NCBI GenBank assembly: GCA_045587545.1
Contig: JAZNCN010000015.1
Coordinates: forward strand, 1-64,000
Source: Caccoplasma_A sp045587545
GTDB lineage: Bacteria > Bacteroidota > Bacteroidia > Bacteroidales > G3-4614
Length of the DNA: 64,000 nt
Reading direction: 5' to 3'
Shown here: piece after piece, positions 61,350 through 64,000 of the stretch
Layout of the letters: each line of letters starts with the position of its first letter
Position numbering within the stretch: position 1 is the first letter of the stretch
Program-made: the position numbers and the translations under genes
The notes under the pieces: model-generated
Database searches by the model: none
Seen by the model: only the letters and a program-made list of their open reading frames with translations
What the model was told of the DNA's origin: nothing

Positions 61350-62669
61350 ATGAGCGCAAAACAGAATATAATAAAAGAGGTTGAGCAATATATATTGCAG
61401 AATATTCCGCTTAATGCCAATGATAGAATTTTGGTCGGATTAAGTGGCGGAGCTGATTCTGTTGCCCTCTTGTCAATTCTAAAGGAACTTGGATATTGCT
61501 GTTTTGCCGCGCATTGCCATTTTGGGTTGCGAGGAGAGGAGTCGGACCGCGACCGTGATTTTGCGAAGCATATGGCAACTCAAATAGGAGTGCCCTTTAT
61601 AGAGGTAAAATTTGAGACTTTAAAATATGCTGCCGAAAAAAAAGTGTCGGTAGAGATGGCTTGTCGTGAGTTGCGATATGATTGGTTTGAGAAGCAACGT
61701 CAAACTCTCGGTTGTCGTTATTTGGCTGTTGCACATCATCGCGATGACTCTGTTGAGACTGTGCTGATTAATCTTATACGCGGAACAGGTATTTCAGGTT
61801 TAACAGGCATATCTCCTTTGAATGGGAGTGTTATACGTCCGTTATTGGTGTTGTCGCGTTCGCAAATTGAGGAGTATATATCGTTGAGTGGTTTATCATA
61901 TGTTGTAGATAGCACAAATAAAGAGACAATATATGTGCGTAACAAAATACGTAACACAATACTTCCTCTGATGCAGGAGATAAACCCTTCGGTATATGAA
62001 GCCATTGAGGCAACAGCAAAACACCTATCGGAGACAGAACTTATATATCGCACTGCATTGGAAGATATAATCGCTTCAATAGTTGAAGTACGCAACGATG
62101 TCTCTTATATAAATTTGAAGAGACTCGCACAACAACCGGCAGTGCGTACAATCCTATATGAAATTTTAAAACCATATGGTTTTGTAACATCGCAATTAAA
62201 TGATATTATGGCTTCGTTTGACGAAGAGTCCGGTCGCCGATTTTATTCTCTTACGCACCGTATAATCAAAGATAGGGATAACTTGATTGTGGCTCCGTTG
62301 GGTAAAGAAGATAATTTCTTAATAACCTATCCCATAGCAGAGATGCTAAACATTGAGTATATACCAATAGAAAAACTTCCGCCACTGACACGAGATAAAC
62401 GATGCGCCTATTTTGATGCCGATAAACTGCCGGCTAATCTTGTGGTGCGTCATTGGAGAGCAGGCGACCGTTTTAGACCCTTTGGTATGAGGGGAACTCA
62501 AAAATTGAGTGACTATTTTACAACTCATAAATTCTCCCTATTACAAAAAGAGCAGATTTGGTTGTTGGTTGCCGAAGATGATATACTATGGTTGGTAGGT
62601 GAGCGACAAAGTGATAAATATAAAATAACAGAAGCAACTATGCGAGTTGCAAAATTTACAATAAAATAG
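61350..62669 (+). CDS. tilS: tRNA(Ile)-lysidine synthase
   Basis: 439 residues. PP-loop VGLSGGADSVALL near residue 30, AHHRDDSVETVLINLIRGTG, VRNKIRNTILPL, and the C-terminal TilS domain with HWRAGDRFRPFGMRGTQKLSDYF. It modifies the wobble C of tRNA-Ile(CAT) to lysidine, an essential step for AUA decoding. cvfB begins directly after its stop. Confidence 0.94.
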   Translation: MSAKQNIIKEVEQYILQNIPLNANDRILVGLSGGADSVALLSILKELGYCCFAAHCHFGLRGEESDRDRDFAKHMATQIGVPFIEVKFETLKYAAEKKVSVEMACRELRYDWFEKQRQTLGCRYLAVAHHRDDSVETVLINLIRGTGISGLTGISPLNGSVIRPLLVLSRSQIEEYISLSGLSYVVDSTNKETIYVRNKIRNTILPLMQEINPSVYEAIEATAKHLSETELIYRTALEDIIASIVEVRNDVSYINLKRLAQQPAVRTILYEILKPYGFVTSQLNDIMASFDEESGRRFYSLTHRIIKDRDNLIVAPLGKEDNFLITYPIAEMLNIEYIPIEKLPPLTRDKRCAYFDADKLPANLVVRHWRAGDRFRPFGMRGTQKLSDYFTTHKFSLLQKEQIWLLVAEDDILWLVGERQSDKYKITEATMRVAKFTIK

Positions 62670-63509
62670 ATGGTTAAATTAGGCAAATATAACAAACTTA
62701 AAGTTGTAAAAGAGTTGGACTTTGGAATGTACCTTGATGGAGGTAGTGAATTTGGCGAAATTCTTTTACCAACAAAATATATACCCAAAGGTACTAAGAT
62801 AGGTGATGAAATAGAGGTATTTCTCTATCTTGATTCAGAAGACCGTATCATCGCAACAACTCTTAAACCTTATGCGCAGGCAGGAGAGTTTGCCTATTTG
62901 CAGGTAGTTGCGGTAAATAGGGTAGGAGCCTTTCTCGATTGGGGATTACCAAAAGACCTTTTAGTGCCTTTCCGTGAGCAACGAAGCGAAATGAAAGAGG
63001 GTTACCGATACATTGTATATATTTATGCCGATGTTGAGAGCCGTCGTTTAGTAGCATCGGCAAAACTAAATAAGTTTTTGGATAATACCCCTGTTGAGTA
63101 TGAGTATAACCAAGAGGTTGATTTGCTTGTAACACAAAAAACCGAACAGGGTTGGAAAGTAATAGTAAACAGTCAGCATAGTGGAATGATATATGACAAT
63201 GAAATATTTGTGCCTGTTCAACGAGGTGATAGGCTTAAAGGTTATGTAAAACATATTCGTTCCGATGAGAAGATTGACGTAACTCTACAAAAAACAGGCT
63301 ACGATGTAGAGACTATGGATAGGCTTGCAAAAGAGATATATGAGAAGTTGCGAGCATCGGGAGGAATAATACCTCTTTCAGATAAATCGTCAGCCGAAGA
63401 GATAACCGAAATTTTTGGTTGCAGTAAAAAAAGTTACAAAAAAGCAATAGGAGCATTATATAAGGCAAAACTAATAACAATAACTCCAAATACAATAGAG
63501 TTGTGTTAG
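62670..63509 (+). CDS. CvfB/YitL-like S1 RNA-binding protein
   Basis: 279 residues. Tandem S1-like OB domains: about 1-65 (MVKLGKYNKLKVVKELDFGM), 70-135 (AVNRVGAFLDWGLPKDLLVP), 145-215 (GMIYDNEIFVPVQRGDRLKG) and a C-terminal winged-helix (IFGCSKKSYKKAIGALYKAKLI). This is the CvfB arrangement. It probably binds RNA; in Firmicutes relatives influence virulence gene expression. It starts at the base after the tilS stop. Confidence 0.88.
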   Translation: MVKLGKYNKLKVVKELDFGMYLDGGSEFGEILLPTKYIPKGTKIGDEIEVFLYLDSEDRIIATTLKPYAQAGEFAYLQVVAVNRVGAFLDWGLPKDLLVPFREQRSEMKEGYRYIVYIYADVESRRLVASAKLNKFLDNTPVEYEYNQEVDLLVTQKTEQGWKVIVNSQHSGMIYDNEIFVPVQRGDRLKGYVKHIRSDEKIDVTLQKTGYDVETMDRLAKEIYEKLRASGGIIPLSDKSSAEEITEIFGCSKKSYKKAIGALYKAKLITITPNTIELC

Positions 63510-63581
63510 CCATCAGCTATTAGTTGTTAGTTCTTTGTTTTTGGCTGGAGGAGAAGATTGATTCTAAAAACTTTTTAATAG

Positions 63582-63614
63582 TAGTATATGTTTTAAGCAT
63601 ATACTATTTTTTTT
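63582..63614 (+). terminator. Terminator after tilS-cvfB
   Basis: TAGTATATG (63582-63590) pairs with CATATACTA (63598-63606), then TTTTTTTT. It ends only about 5 nt before the start codon of the next gene. Confidence 0.75.
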
Positions 63615-63619
63615 GTCCT

Positions 63620-64000
63620 ATGAAAAAGGTTCTGTTACTCACAACAATGTTGATAGTTTCGTTATCAATGTTTGCTCAGCAGGTAGATAATGCTGAATAT
63701 AATCGTCTGAAAGATTTTCTGACACATCAATCTGCCCATTCAAACAAAACAAATGCTCAAGTTTTGGGAATTAAAGATATTAATAATCCCACATCGTGGA
63801 ATGGAGTCAAATGGAATGATGGTCATCTTGTTTCAATAATGTGGCGAGGCTATTCGCTTTCAGGAGAGTTGGATATTTCCAATATGAGTATGCTTACCAT
63901 AGTTGACCTTTCACGTAATAAGCTAACCTCTGTTAATCTATCGGGTTGCTCTAAATTAAAAACATTAAACATTTCAAATAATCATATCTCTAATTTAACC
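63620..64000 (+). CDS. Secreted leucine-rich-repeat protein, C-terminus outside window
   Basis: 127 codons are visible. Signal peptide MKKVLLLTTMLIVSLSMFAQ, then a region with NPTSWNGVKWNDGHLVSIMW and short LRR units of the LxxLxxLxxLxLSxNxLTSL kind: GELDISNMSMLTIVDLSRNK, LTSVNLSGCSKLKTLNISNN, HISNLT. It is a surface or secreted LRR protein of the kind common in Bacteroidales; such proteins often carry a T9SS tail, which would lie outside the window. Confidence 0.8.
   Translation, partial: MKKVLLLTTMLIVSLSMFAQQVDNAEYNRLKDFLTHQSAHSNKTNAQVLGIKDINNPTSWNGVKWNDGHLVSIMWRGYSLSGELDISNMSMLTIVDLSRNKLTSVNLSGCSKLKTLNISNNHISNLT

Noticed and set aside
1..64000. CRISPR arrays, insertion sequences and rRNA genes
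   Set aside because: No regularly spaced repeats, transposase-like proteins or rRNA sequences were seen anywhere in the window.

Overview
The window is a chromosomal segment of a low-GC member of the Bacteroidota, most likely order Bacteroidales. The evidence is a tmRNA with tag GENNYALAA, fused nuoCD, an atp operon that starts with the beta subunit, Bacteroidota-type promoters (-33 TTG/TTTG, spacer of about 20 nt, -7 TAnnTTTG) in front of many units, a type IX secretion C-terminal signal on a subtilase, and lipoproteins and families typical of the phylum (DUF4199, DUF6452, DUF6048). No species can be named from the sequence alone.

Layout. 1-2700 is an accessory edge: a restriction-modification-style XRE controller with a truncated partner on the minus strand, then a previously easy-to-miss 40-residue RiPP precursor (833-955) directly before a radical SAM/SPASM maturase (1009-2451). 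2809-4577 is umuD-umuC. 4599-5004 is a minus-strand RNA unit: SRP RNA followed by two identical tRNA-Thr(TGT) genes. 5154-9225 holds a DUF4199 protein, two glycosyltransferases, a nitroreductase and a DUF6452/DUF6048 pair. 9369-26053 is one long energy operon in which the whole atpDCBEFHAG cluster sits between nuoH and nuoI of an 11-subunit-type complex I (no nuoEFG). 26208-28533 holds a zinc peptidase, a Crp/Fnr regulator and a MarC protein. 28714-33391 is a glycogen/alpha-glucan cassette (debranching enzyme, GT4 synthase, GH57 with a histone-like tail). 33466-38140 holds a tiny lipoprotein, an OmpA protein, a fused ABC-ATPase/DUF4435 (OLD/PARIS-like) protein coupled to menA, and a CPBP protease. 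38154-38481 (minus) is a cluster of three tiny single-helix membrane peptides.

38682-41751 (minus) is a DEAD helicase, M23 peptidase, DUF805 run; 41869-45465 (plus) is metF-holB and a queuosine-precursor transporter with a radical SAM partner. 45622-46018 is tmRNA; right upstream of it a DUF3791-DUF3990-DUF3791 toxin/antitoxin-like cassette is bracketed by a perfect 33-bp direct repeat that is exactly the tmRNA promoter. 47149-55799 (minus) holds a BASS transporter, pheT-yebC, a T9SS-secreted subtilase and thrS. 56082-58600 (minus) has two duplicated beta-barrel outer membrane proteins, a small lipoprotein and, between the barrels, an approximately 328-nt structured ncRNA with its own promoter and terminator. 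58968-64000 holds ybaK, nth-pheS (minus), tilS-cvfB and the start of a secreted leucine-rich-repeat protein.

The strongest candidates for something undescribed are the short-peptide/radical SAM pair at 833-2451, the promoter-duplicating toxin cassette at 46077-47126, the three-microprotein operon at 38154-38534, the ncRNA at 57357-57684 and the nesting of atp inside nuo. All functional statements are from reading the sequence; no database search was run.
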